From Entamoeba invadens IP1 (lineage: Eukaryota; Evosea; Mastigamoebida; Endamoebidae), in the NCBI RefSeq assembly GCF_000330505.1, contig NW_004440300.1:149399-178497 (forward strand): DNA of 29,099 nucleotides, in the 5' to 3' direction. Under the pieces are notes generated by a model. That model worked only from the letters and a program-made list of their open reading frames with translations, did not search any database and was not told where the DNA came from. Shown one piece after another: positions 10,323 through 19,992 of this stretch; position 1 is the stretch's first letter, and each line of letters starts with the position of its first letter. A program made the translations under genes and the position numbers.

Positions 10323-11397
10323 TCAAAATAAAATATTTTTTTGGTAAATTCCAGAAACATCCCATCCACAGACAATCTGGACACAACAAAGGACGTTTAT
10401 TTCCATCTTTATTTCCATTAAAAAGCTAGATAAATAAGTTAATACAACACTAACAATGAATGGAATTAACTTCATATATTCCATTTTCAAATTATCCTTA
10501 TTAAATTTCACAACATAACACAAACACAAAGTTATCGTTAAAAGTGCGAATGGAACAATTCTAACAACCGACACATAAAATGATTCGAAACACCCCGGAA
10601 TACCCTTTTCTTTGTAATTCTTTCCAAAAATAATAACATTATTTTCACCTCCATTGATTTGGAATATGAAGATAAGGAATATGGCCAACCAGCAACATCC
10701 ACTTATCAACTCTCCAATTACAATTGGGGCAAATATTAAAGAAATAAAAACGATACCACTTGTGTACCCAAAGATATCAGGTTATATTAGTTTCACAAAT
10801 AAAAGAATAATTAAAGTGATGACACCTGGACACATTAAAACGGACTTACACAACGAAAAACAATGAAAATAAATACTAACTCCAGTTGGTTTTGTTGTAT
10901 TTTGTTTCGCATCAATGGGGAGATATTCTTCGTCTTCTTTCTCACAAAAGTTTACAAGAAACCCACACGAAAGAAAATTCACTACAAATTGCACTAAAAG
11001 TGGTAGTAAAACATATGATATAGAAAATATGTCAAACGAGTATATAACAAACAAGACCGTTGTTATAAAAACAACAAGTGGAAATAACGCAGTTGCTCCA
11101 ATATGTGGAAAATTCACAAGGACTGCAAGAAAGTATAAATAGAGTGGTGTCGGGTAAAATACAAGTTCAGTGGGTTGCTTTATATCGATATCGGTAACAT
11201 GTATCATACAATTCAACTAATAGACTCCGATAAAAACTTCAATTGAAAGGAGGAATAATAACAAAGAGATATATCCAGTGTTAATATCAATAACATCATC
11301 AAAGGAAAGGGGAATAACACACTAAACGTTAATAAACATGAAAACGTGAATACATCTACTTTGTGATTTGTAAATATAAAAAATAAGAGTGAGTGTA
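10323..11397 (-). pseudogene. Multi-pass membrane protein pseudogene, 5' end lost to a MITE
   Basis: The minus strand encodes at least eight strongly hydrophobic segments (for example LYFLAVLVNF, ALFPLVVFITTVLFVIY, YVLLPLLVQFVVNFL, VITLIILLFVKLI, IVFISLIFAPIVIG, PFALLTITLCLCYVV). These alternate with short charged loops, including the acidic loop EKEDEEYLP. Two long frames are in the same phase and separated by a single TAA at 10782-10784; the sequence between them stays open and hydrophobic. A frame change near 11217 leads into further transmembrane-like sequence (SCLLTFSVLFPFPLMMLL) that runs up to 11397. There a 220-bp MITE interrupts the gene and no start codon remains. I do not recognise the family firmly; a TMEM185-like protein is a weak possibility. 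Confidence 0.65.
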
Positions 11398-11619
11398 CAG
11401 TTGACCAAATAATAGTCAGAGACCAAATAATTGTGAGAAGGATGTATTTCCCGTTAATTACCTTGGAAATGACTAATTAAAAAAAGTAAAAAAAAGTTAC
11501 ACCAAATAATGCTAAGAAACCCATTTCTATTTTTAAAAATAGTTCTTAATTAAGGTTTTAAAACTATTAATTTAACTTCTTACAATTATTTGGTTAATAC
11601 TATTATTTGGTCAACTGTA
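11396..11619. mobile_element. 220-bp MITE with 36-bp terminal inverted repeats, TA target site
   Basis: The left terminus CAGTTGACCAAATAATAGT (11398 onward) and the right terminus ACTATTATTTGGTCAACTG (ending 11617) are exact reverse complements for 19 nt. The match continues, with a short mismatch patch, through CCAAATAATTG. TA dinucleotides flank both ends (11396-11397 and 11618-11619), and the CAGT start is typical of Tc1/mariner elements. The interior of about 150 bp has no transposase. It is inserted in the membrane-protein pseudogene and truncates it. Confidence 0.85.
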
Positions 11620-11647
11620 ATGGATTTTTTTTTAAAAATCCATTACA
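11616..11647. repeat. Perfect 14-bp hairpin at the MITE edge
   Basis: TGTAATGGATTTTT (11616-11629), a 4-nt T loop, then AAAAATCCATTACA (11634-11647). The left arm overlaps the end of the 220-bp MITE and its TA duplicate. It lies in the short spacer between two MITEs, 3' of the F-box gene. It could affect mRNA 3' ends or be a relic of another transposition event. Confidence 0.7.
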
Positions 11648-11676
11648 CATTTTTTCATAAATTCAAAAAAATGAAC

Positions 11677-11859
11677 TAGAGTCAGTCTTTTAACGTTATC
11701 TGGTGGACAAAAAATAGCTTTAATTTTGTCTAAACATCGGGCATTAGGTAAACCGTGAAAAACCCCGAAACAATTGGGATAAATTTTTGGGACGGCTTTT
11801 CGAAATATTCCATTTTAATGGTCCAAAAGGTACCAGATAATGTTTTAAGACTGATTGTA
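11677..11859. mobile_element. MITE, GAGTCAGTC family, copy B, in a stop codon
   Basis: Starts TA-GAGTCAGTCTTTTAACG and ends AATGTTTTAAGACTGATTG-TA. The two ends are inverted repeats of about 25 nt with few mismatches, and TA lies outside each. The interior (GGACAAAAAATAG, then TTTTTGGGACGGCTTTTCG, then ATTCCATTTTAATGGTCC) matches the other copies. On the minus strand its right terminus follows directly on the coding sequence of the F-box gene. Confidence 0.85.
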
Positions 11860-12126
11860 CTTTTTAAAATAAATAGTCCATTTTTTGCTTCTGCACACCG
11901 TGTTTGATATTTGTGCTGCATTATTGATGTTTCGAAGTGAATAAAAAGGAATAAATGTATTTCTATCAAAAGCTTGTTCGTTGGAAAGAGTTTTATATAT
12001 CGTGTCATGGCTCTGTAGTTGGGAATATATGGAACATGTTTCTGTTATATTGAGAAATGTACGAATATCACCACGAAGTGCTATTTCTTTCACAACTGAG
12101 AGAGGTAGTGTTATATGAGTTGACAT
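11845..12126 (-). CDS. Short F-box protein, stop codon supplied by a MITE
   Basis: A 93-aa minus-strand frame from the ATG at 12124-12126. Residues about 6-46 (LPLSVVKEIALRGDIRTFLN, then TCSIYSQL and IYKTL) fit the F-box consensus. F-box proteins bind SKP1 and recruit substrates to an SCF ubiquitin ligase. The last four residues (YNQS) and the TAA come from the terminal inverted repeat of MITE copy B. If the MITE and one TA duplicate are removed, the codon after FKK becomes TAG, so the pre-insertion protein ended exactly there at about 89 aa. Beyond the F-box no substrate-binding domain is visible. A second frame (11730-12008) reads through the whole MITE but would need a frameshift. Function is inferred from the domain only. 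Confidence 0.6.
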   Translation of the reverse strand: MSTHITLPLSVVKEIALRGDIRTFLNITETCSIYSQLQSHDTIYKTLSNEQAFDRNTFIPFYSLRNINNAAQISNTVCRSKKWTIYFKKYNQS

Positions 12127-13278
12127 CTTTGTTGTATTTCTTATTATTAGTTATTTGAAACTATTTTTATAGTAAATATAATGTTTATAATTTGAAAAAA
12201 AAACTTGAAATACTTTTATACTATCGCTATACTATTATTATTAACATTTTTGTATAATTTCAAACGACTCAGATGTTAAAATATATAGTTAAATTATAAT
12301 ATAATAAAAAAAATATTAATTTATTAACATAATAGTATCTTAATTATGATATTTATGTAAATCAAAAAATCATGTTTTTGTGTTTAAAACTATCATGACC
12401 ATTTAATAATTGGTTTTGATGAATGAGAAAGATTAATTTATGTTATTATGTTTCATTCAAACTTCGATTCTTTCCACTTTTTTTTATTCAAAAAACCTCG
12501 ACATTATCCAAATTGAACAATTTGAATTCTGTCATAAATTGTTATATTAGTTAATAATTTTAATTTGTAATAATTTGCAGCAAAAAACAAATTTGTGTAA
12601 AAACCACAGTTAATTGTGTTTAATTATAAAGAATCATTAAATTTTTGAAACCAAATAAACATTCTTTTCTGATTATTGTTCAATTGGTTGAAGAAATTGA
12701 ATTATTTTTGTTGATGAACAAATTATGCGAACTGAAGTTATTGACTAACATTATATTTTGTTTATCTGGACTATCAATGTAAAAGTTATTATACAAAATC
12801 TATATCCAGTAAAAGGTGTCTTTTTGTGGGTTTTTATATTTGTGGGTTAATGGACCAATCAAATGCAAAACCCACAAATTATTATTTTGCTCTCGAACCA
12901 TGAATTTAAATACACTTAGATAAATAATATAGTTTTATTATAATTAAAAAAACTACTTTATTTTCTATAACACAAGGCTTCGCACCCTAGAATTTTTTAT
13001 CAAAAATTAGTATCGAAAAACGCTAATAAAACGGGTCAATTATTCTTTCCCGTTGCGAAGTCAATATAACACTGTTTTTTATGGAAAAAATGGTAAATAG
13101 AATTTACACAATTCCATGATAAACCCAGAAATAAACACTTTTTACTGTTGTTTTTATGGTGTTTAAAAACCGAAAACGCCGAATATTGAGAAGTTTAATT
13201 AAATTTAATTTAATTGCAAAATAAACTAACTGAAGATTACCTCGCATTTTTCCAAACAACTTTTAAACAACCAATTAT
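12127..13278. other. AT-rich intergenic stretch with a short inverted repeat
   Basis: No gene supported. TTTGTGGGTTTT near 12823 and AAAACCCACAAA near 12869 are perfect inverted repeats, with a third partial copy (TTTGTGGGTTAA) between them. GCGAAG-containing motifs at about 12978 and 13054 are loosely inverted. None is long enough to assign to a known element. Confidence 0.45.
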
Positions 13279-13632
13279 TTAGTCTTCCATTATTTCTACC
13301 TTCATTATTTTGCATTTATCTCCCATTATAAGATTTGTATTTTGTTTATTTTTCTTCAGTAATTTGATAGTAGCTCCAGAACATACTTTAATTTCGTCGC
13401 ATTTTCCAATTTGCAGTATTTTCAATACCCCTCCACACACTTTCACTTTCTTGACGTCTCCAAGTGTCGCAGAGAACTCAGTTTCTTTTGACTTATTTAT
13501 AAAAGTGACTTTCTCCAAAGTAAAACCCTCCAACATGACATCACTTGTACTATTAAATATCTTCGATTTCTTAGTATCCATTATAATTCCATCAACACAC
13601 AGTTTAGAAATATGATTGTCTCCACACCTCAA
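13279..13632 (-). pseudogene. C-terminal fragment of an unidentified Entamoeba protein
   Basis: The minus-strand frame ends at 13279 with good coding composition (K, V, C, G, D) and short beta-strand-like repeats such as KVKVCGGVLKILQIGK and EIKVCSGATIKLL. The spacing resembles the C-terminal half of the LRR-like protein at 24391-26094. The frame opens upstream from a TAA with no ATG (the apparent start is TTG; the first ATG is internal), so the 5' part seems lost. It could encode a short protein from the internal ATG, but a gene fragment is more likely. Confidence 0.5.
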
Positions 13633-13894
13633 AAAGATAGAATTTGTACACCCAAAATGAAGTTTTTATTCCACAAGTAATTAATGAAAAAATTAACAGT
13701 AATAACACAAATAAAAACAATTATTTAATTAACTGAACGATTTTTACTTGTTACAACTTTATAACAATTTTATCATCATTTTTGATATATTTTATTATAA
13801 TTAAAATATTTTGTTTTAATAATAAATTTGTTATTATTATTCTTATTATTATTAACAAGTTATCTTTTTTGTGTGTTTTTATTTCCATCAACTT

Positions 13895-13913
13895 TTTAAG
13901 TAAAAAACCCAAT
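13895..13913. repeat. Target site duplication, left copy
   Basis: TTTAAGTAAAAAACCCAAT matches 14350-14368 at 18 of 19 positions (A versus C). It immediately precedes the hairpin-rich insert. Confidence 0.75.
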
Positions 13914-14349
13914 AAGAGATCAATCCTACACAAGGGAGACACCACAAAGGGTGAGTCGTCGAAAGTAGCTTTCGATGCCTCCAATAAGCGAGATCTCCCA
14001 CCGGAAGTTATACCGGTGGCTGGATAGGGTCTGGTAAACCCTAAAGGCAATATACTAGGAAGAGTAAGTCGAGCCTTGTCACCTCGCATCTTCGCCGTTC
14101 CAGCAAGTCCCAACTCTGTGTTTCTAAAGGCTTTGAAGGAAACGCTCTGAACTTAGAGAGTTAGATTGTCTCTCCATTTGATCATCAAAACATATTCTTG
14201 CCATTCGAATAGCACAGGACCGCTATTTGACTTTGGTTTGGATAAAATCTGGCAATACCAGGGGCAAAGATGTGGGTTATAAAAGATGACTCCTCGGTGC
14301 TATGTAGACTCTTTAATTTTTATAAGAGTAAAGCATAATTGATTTCTTC
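13914..14349. mobile_element. SINE-like, hairpin-rich retroposed element
   Basis: A 436-bp segment, clearly richer in G+C than its surroundings, bounded by 19-bp direct repeats as left by LINE-driven retrotransposition. It has several strong local hairpins: TCGAAAG-TAG-CTTTCGA (13959-13975), CCACCGG...CCGGTGG (13998-14019), TAGGGT...ACCCTA (14025-14043), GAGAG...CTCTC (14156-14174) and ACTCTT...AAGAGT near the 3' end. No long conserved protein frame is convincing; a 120-codon minus-strand frame crosses it but leaves into AT-rich flank. Entamoeba SINEs are about 0.5 kb and mobilised by partner LINEs, so length and duplications fit. It could also be a retroposed copy of a structured cellular RNA. 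Orientation is not certain. Confidence 0.65.
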
Positions 14350-14368
14350 TTTAAGTAAACAACCCAAT
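14350..14368. repeat. Target site duplication, right copy
   Basis: TTTAAGTAAACAACCCAAT, the partner of 13895-13913, directly following the insert. Confidence 0.75.
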
Positions 14369-14511
14369 TGCCCTTAATTATTGTGAAATATAAATAATAA
14401 AAAATAATAAACAAATTAATAAACAAATTTTATTTTGATATCATATATAAATTATAATAATAGTATATAAATAATAAAGTAAATATTGGTATAATTTCAA
14501 TTAAATCAATG

Positions 14512-14770
14512 TTGAACAGGTTTACCTTGGGTTAGTGTAAACCGAATAATACGGAGCATTGTAAAGAAGGCTCAGGAAGACACACGCAAACAATCTGTTT
14601 GTGCACATGTTTTATCCACGTTTTATCTTCCCCAGTCGCGGATCACCCGCTTGCGGGAAAATGACATCTGCGTCGAAAATGGAATAATACTTGATAATTG
14701 TTTTGGTCATGATAAAATCAGCCGGTTTCAACACAAAATCATAAAGATATTATTTTTTATATAATAATTA
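14512..14770. other. GC-richer structured segment: candidate ncRNA or old coding exon
   Basis: Three stable hairpins follow one another: GGTTTAC...GTAAACC (14519-14543), CGCAAACA-ATC-TGTTTGTG with one G-U pair (14585-14603), and CCCG-CTTG-CGGG with a CUUG-type tetraloop (14646-14657). That density in AT-rich DNA suggests a structured RNA. However, the plus strand is also open without an ATG for about 84 codons from the TGA at 14512-14514 (internal part RSIVKKAQEDTRKQSV, later RENDICVENGIILDN). The minus strand has a 32-codon frame from the ATG near 14710 (SIFDADVIFPQAGDP). I cannot decide between RNA and decayed protein gene, and recognise neither. Confidence 0.4.
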
Positions 14771-14913
14771 TAATAAAAACTGGTAAACAAAAAATAATAA
14801 ATTGTAAAAAAAAATAAATAGATCACGATGATGACAAAAATTTGTCGAGCGACGAGGGAGTGCTTATCGAGAAGATAACCATCGATATTGATGGATTTTA
14901 ATTTTTTTTTCAT
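14728..14913 (-). CDS. Possible short coding relic beside the structured segment
   Basis: An ATG-initiated 61-codon minus-strand frame. The first 30 residues (MKKKLKSINIDGYLLDKHSL, then VARQIFVIIV) use codons such as TCC, ATC, CTC and AAG, unlike random AT-rich DNA. The rest is low-quality hydrophobic sequence from an AT run. On the opposite strand the same DNA encodes DHDDDKNLSSDEGVLIEK ending in TAA at about 14900. Either strand might be the true coding strand of a lost gene whose other part is at 14512-14730. Confidence 0.25.
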   Translation of the reverse strand: MKKKLKSINIDGYLLDKHSLVARQIFVIIVIYLFFFTIYYFLFTSFYYNYYIKNNIFMILC

Positions 14914-15657
14914 GTGACAACAACATGAAATGAGAACTAAAATTCAATAACCACTTTCGGAACCTTTCAAATTGTCTTGAATTGTCGATAAACATTAAAA
15001 ACATGAGAAAGAATGACCATCGTGTACTAAAAAAAAGAAAAATGAGGGTTTGTGTTTTATCGGAATAAAAATATTGATGACGGGAAAAGTGCTAACAATT
15101 TGGGTTAATTCCAAAAATTGCAATCAATTAATCTTTTCGTTATAATTTTTGTTCAAATCTTGAGGATTATGTCTCTGTTGTTATAATATTTTTAAATAAG
15201 ATATTGTGTGTCAAAAAATCCTCAGAAAAAATGAAACGGGTTTACAATGATTTTTTTTAAAGAAAAAGCAAAATTTACTTTTTTTTCTATACTTTTTGAA
15301 AAAAAAAATAAAAGGGGAAACAGCGAACGTGTAAAAAACAAAAATTATTTTTTAAACAAAGTTGTTTACTCAGATACACAAGTTGATTCCTTTTGGTCCG
15401 AACCTAATGTGTAATTTCGGTAAGTAGTTTTAAAAATTTATTCTATAATTTTAGTTTTTAGCATATTTTGAGTTTTAATTCAATTCTCCTTTATGTACAT
15501 AAATACATCTTTTTAATTACTATCGGATATAGTTGTTAGACAGACTCTGAGTATTAATTTAATTATTAACAAACAACTCTCTAATTTTATCAAATGTAAA
15601 GTATTTTTATTTTTTTAATAATAAAATTGTTTTTAAGAGTGAATTAGTTGATCAACT
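14914..15657. other. AT-rich intergenic stretch
   Basis: No gene supported. A small hairpin (CATGT...ACATG) lies near 14920. Nothing else recognised. Confidence 0.5.
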
Positions 15658-16203
15658 TTAGAATTGTGGATAATGTCGTCTTCCTCTTTCCCAACCTCCA
15701 AATCGACCAAAAGGTGGTGGTGGGAAGCGCATTTGATTGCATCCAAAAGGATTTTGTCCCATCATAGGGAATGGAGGTGGGCAATACCCATAAAATGGTT
15801 GATGGTATGGTCTTCTACCAAAACCGCATCCAATTTGGTCATATCCAAATTGAGGTGGTGGGCAACACATGGGTGGTGGAGGTGGTCTGTTATACATTTG
15901 GTTCATCATCTGCCATTTCCACATTCTCTTCATTTGTCGTCTCTCTTTATCCATTGGACACTTCTCATGTCTTTTTATACACTTGTCGTAGTCTTTGTCA
16001 CTTCCTTCGTCGACGTCTGAAGAAGAAGACTCGTCTTTCTCAGTTTCGTATTTGATGTACTCGTCGAGTAAAGTCTGTTGTTCTGAAGTCAAAGTCTTCT
16101 TGAACTCTGCAAAGTCCGTTTTAAGCTTCTCTTCATTTTCAATGCGCTGTTTCTCGGCTTCTCGCTTTTCCTTGCGGCATTTGTGGTGTTTACACTTTTC
16201 CAT
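15658..16203 (-). CDS. Lys/Glu-rich then Pro/Gly-rich low-complexity protein, unknown function
   Basis: An intact 181-aa minus-strand gene with ATG at 16201-16203. Residues 1-60 are highly charged (K/E, predicted helical, coiled-coil-like; CKHHKCRKEKREAEKQR at the start). Residues 58-75 are acidic with SSSSDVDEGSDKD. Residues 76-100 are basic with W and M. From about 106 the protein is P-, G-, F- and Y-rich, with PPPPP blocks, repeated CCPPP/CPPPF motifs and a GRFGGWERGRR end resembling RGG-type RNA-binding tails. No signal peptide or membrane segment. The composition suggests a disordered scaffold or RNA-associated protein, an inference from sequence bias only. A TATA-like element lies about 34-45 nt upstream. 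No breaks seen. Confidence 0.75.
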   Translation of the reverse strand: MEKCKHHKCRKEKREAEKQRIENEEKLKTDFAEFKKTLTSEQQTLLDEYIKYETEKDESSSSDVDEGSDKDYDKCIKRHEKCPMDKERRQMKRMWKWQMMNQMYNRPPPPPMCCPPPQFGYDQIGCGFGRRPYHQPFYGYCPPPFPMMGQNPFGCNQMRFPPPPFGRFGGWERGRRHYPQF

Positions 16204-16236
16204 TTTGTTTTTATGAATTCATTTATTCAAAAAGTT

Positions 16237-16248
16237 GTTTATATATTT
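16237..16248 (-). promoter_or_regulatory. TATA-like element of the Pro/Gly-rich gene
   Basis: AAATATATAAAC on the minus strand, 34-45 nt upstream of the ATG at 16203, consistent with the short spacing of Entamoeba core promoters. Confidence 0.45.
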
Positions 16249-16450
16249 GGCCAATCCGATTTCAGTCATAGTAATCCGTTTTTATTAAAAATTGCTCAAA
16301 AGATTACTCATATCTATTTTGTTTTTTTTTCAATTCAAAACAATGATTTTTTGGTTTAAAATGAGTTTATATTTTGAAGTTTTTAAAGTTTAAAATTTAA
16401 TAATAACTCATAATATGTTACTAATATTATTTTATTTATAATTGATAAAA

Positions 16451-19400
16451 ACTTAAAGTAAGTAATAGGGATATCAGAGATCTTCCTGTTGTATTTTATT
16501 CTGGTTTAAAAGCATTAAATATTTCAAACTCACCTGTACATTCGGATACTGATTTTGATATATTAGGTTCACAGATGGTACTTACTTATTTAATTTTACC
16601 TGGTACAAAAATGTTATTAAGAGGTAAATTATTGAGATATGGCACTTCTAATAAAATTTTTTGCCATGTTGAAGATGGGACGAATAAAATTGTAAAATAC
16701 AACGAACCTTACTGTCCATGTGATGACACGGAAGACTGGTTTATCGCTCCACTATTAAATGTAAAGTCATTGTTTGTTGAAATTAATCAAACTAAAATAA
16801 GTTCAAAAACACACTTAAAAAGTATTGATGAGTTCTCGTGTGAAAGTGTTTTGATTGGAAACACACAAATTTCATTATACAAAACGGACAATATAGTTCT
16901 GAAAATTTCAACACCAAAAACAATTAATATTAAATTGTTTTCATTTGACAAAGACTGTACTTGTAGTTTCAGATACAAAATTAATTTTTGAAAACAAACA
17001 GTTTAATGCAGCAATAAACATCAACCAAAATTTTAAGATATTTGTTTTTGATTGCACAAATGGAATATTCAACAAAACGTCTCAAAAGTGTGAAGACCCA
17101 ACAATTTGTGACGATGTAAAATGTAAGTATTGACCCTTCAATAAAAACAGTTGTGTTTCTTGTATTAATCAATATGCTGTTGTTAACTCAAAATGTTAGC
17201 AAATTACAAGCTGTGAATATTCAGAATCAAATATATGCCTTAAGTGTGCAACTGGTTTTTCATTGAAAGATGGTTTATGTGTAAATGAATAAACTTGTTT
17301 ACTTGTGCAATCAAATGGAAAGTGCCAGATATGCAACAGAAATAATGGGTATATAAAAATCAATGGTACATGTGTAAAAAGTAATGAAAATAGTGAAGTA
17401 ATAACAAACTTTAACAATGTTTCTGGGAATAAAAATTTTGTATCCAACACAACAAATTGTTTGAAATGCAATGATTTATACATATATTCAGAATTGTGTG
17501 AAAATGGAAAAGCGCAAAATGTGACAGTTCAAGTCAAATGGATAGAAATAAAATATGTAAAATCAATGATTGTGTACTCCCAAATGACGAAAATGGCAAA
17601 TGTACAACAAAAATTGATAATTGCATATATCTATCAAATGAAAAATGTAATGAATGTAAAAGAAAATATTATCTTACAAACAATATATGCAACAACAACA
17701 ACAAAAAACCAAATTGTATATTACAAAACAGTTTTGGGTGTATGAAATGTCAAGACACTTATTATCTTGTTGAGTCGACAAAAAAAGTGTGAAGGTTGTG
17801 ACCCAAGTTGTTTGACGTGTTATGAAACATCAACCAAATGTCTGAGTTGTCCACATAACAAGTTTTTGTCAAATTACAAATGTAACACAAATGAAGACTT
17901 AAAATTAACGTGTAATCAATTTACAAGTTATGGGAGTGGCTGTGTTGTGTGTAAAGACGGGTATTATAGAGTTGGACTTGACTGTTTTGAATGTGATCAA
18001 AAATGTAAAACATGTAACAATAAATACAGTTGTCTCACCTGCAATTTAACGAATTACAAAACAAATAGTGGTGACTGTTTACCACAGAATGATATCATTG
18101 GGTGTGCTGTGAATGTGACACAAAGTGGGTGTTCAAGGTGTCAAGATGGGTATTATATAATTAATACAAATGAGTGTCAAGAATCCAATGACAACTGCAA
18201 TACATGTGCGTTATCAAGCAACAAATGTACTTCATGTAATAATTCACATGTGTTAATTACCAATGGAAGTTGTGTTGATGTATCACGAATATTCAAATGC
18301 AAAGAAATCACAAATTCAAAATGTTCAAAGTGTGTTTTTTGGTACATCACAAGTAAAGATGGCACATTGTGTGAGTTACAAATAGTTTGGTGGGTTATTT
18401 TTGTTGTAGTAATGTGTGTACTTATTGTGTTTATTGTATTAATTGTGTCAATTGTCATTATAACGAAAACAACAATTAACAAACTTCACACACATGAAAT
18501 CAATAAGACAATAACACTTTTTGCAATGAACAAATCCAACATCAACTTTGTGCCTCTTCAAGGCGGTGTCTGTGTTTCATCAAATGTAATTGACTTGAAT
18601 TCTGACATCGAGCAAATTGAAGTTAACAAAGATACCCGGCAGGTGTTGTGTGTAGGTAACACAAACAAAACCGCCACCAAAATACAGTTCACAATTTCAT
18701 CGAACATCACAAAGTTTACAATTTGTATTGATCCAGAGGTTGTCACACTTAAAAGCGGCTATGCATGCGAGTTTTCTGTATATGTCAAGCCATTATGTTC
18801 TTGTAATATCAACAGCACAATCCAATTAGTTTCTAAAAAACTTAAAACAAATGAAGAAAAATACAATGAAATCTCACTTATTGGTGTGACACAACAGACT
18901 ACTCGAATTGATTGCGACGAATTGATAGAAGACAAAAAACTTGGTGAAGGCTCGTTTGGTGTTGTCTACAAAGGGAGTTATAGAAGAAATGTTGTTGTTA
19001 TAAAAAAGATGAAAAGTGTTTTAAATGATAATGGGGCAATGGATGAATTTGAAAAAGAAGTTGCTCTGCTTGATAAATTTAGGTGTAAGTATATAGTTCA
19101 CTTCTATGGAGCAGTGTTTATACCAAATAAGGTATGTATGGTCACTGAATTTGCACAATTTGGCAGTTTTCATGATTTGATAAAACACAAAACAAGTGAT
19201 GAAGTTAATATGAATGTAAGAGTTAAATTCATGTTAGATTCAGCAAGAGGAATATTGTATCTTCATACAAACGAAATATTACACAGAGACATCAAACCAA
19301 ACAACATTCTCGCATTTACTTTAGATTTAAACGACAAAGCAAACGCAAAGTTGACTGATTTTGGATCATCAAGAAATGTCAACATATTGTTGACTAACAT

Positions 19401-19713
19401 GACATTTACAAATGGTATTGGAACACCAGTATACATGGCTCCGGAAGTGTTAAAATTGGAGAAGTACAAAAAACCAGCTGACATCTATTCCTTTGCTATT
19501 ACTATGTTTGAAGTGTTTGGATGGTCTCAAGCATACCGAATTGACACATTCAAATTTGCTTGAAAAATAGCCGAGTTTGTAACATCGGGTCAACGTCTTG
19601 AAAATAGAAGGAATATACCAGAAACACTATTTCAACTGATTGTAAAGTGTTGGAACCAAAATCCAAAAAAAGGAAAAAGATTAACATTATTGTCGATTCA
19701 CTCAATGTGTTAA
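16451..19713 (+). pseudogene. Cysteine-rich transmembrane kinase (TMK) pseudogene
   Basis: Entamoeba TMKs have a Cys-rich ectodomain, one membrane span and a cytosolic kinase. In order: an N-terminal ectodomain open from about 16451 with no start codon or signal peptide; furin-like CxxC repeats (17050-18370); a membrane span (WWVIFVVVMCVLIVFIVLIV, about 18388-18450); a beta-rich juxtamembrane region; then a kinase domain from about 18940 with LGEGSFGVVYKG, VVIKKM, HRDIKPNN, DFGSSRN and MAPEVL, so all catalytic motifs are present. The frame changes near 16950, 17525 and 17780 (the last in an A-run). In-frame stops are TGA 17131-17133, TAG 17197-17199, TAA 17290-17292 and TGA 19561-19563. The last falls where relatives usually have Trp, and family sequence (KIAEFVTSGQRLE, VKCWNQNP) continues to the TAA at 19711. 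The missing 5' end and multiple nonsense codons indicate a pseudogene. Confidence 0.9.
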
Positions 19714-19992
19714 CATTAAACATTTTTAATTAACATGTTATGAGTTTAATTCAAACATTCAACTCTTTATTTTTTTCAAGTAATGATTTCACGTTTTTAA
19801 TCAGAATTATTTTTTAATGATATAAATAATTTATTCACACTTAAAATAACACCCTGTTTTTTAATTGACTTTCATATAGCACATCTTATGTTTGTTTATT
19901 ATTTATTACAGTATTCTAATGATAACACATTAATTATTTTTGATAATTAAAACACAATTATAAAAAGTGTTCGTAAATTACAGAATCAAATT

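Noticed and set aside
13751..14113. A 120-codon minus-strand frame across the SINE-like insert
   Set aside because: It crosses the target-duplication boundary into AT-rich flank and its second half is simple K/I/N sequence, so it is not a conserved protein.
13914..14349. RNase P RNA or U1-like RNA identity of the structured insert
   Set aside because: Short look-alikes (GGTAAACCC, GGGAGACACC) were present, but the required conserved cores in the right order were not.
15664..16216. Three plus-strand frames over the Pro/Gly-rich gene
   Set aside because: Shadows of the minus-strand gene; Trp/Ser/Val-rich composition mirrors its Pro and Lys/Glu codons.
16451..19713. Reassigned stop codons as an explanation for in-frame stops
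   Set aside because: All three stop codons occur in frame and intact genes in the window end with normal stops, so no consistent reassignment fits.
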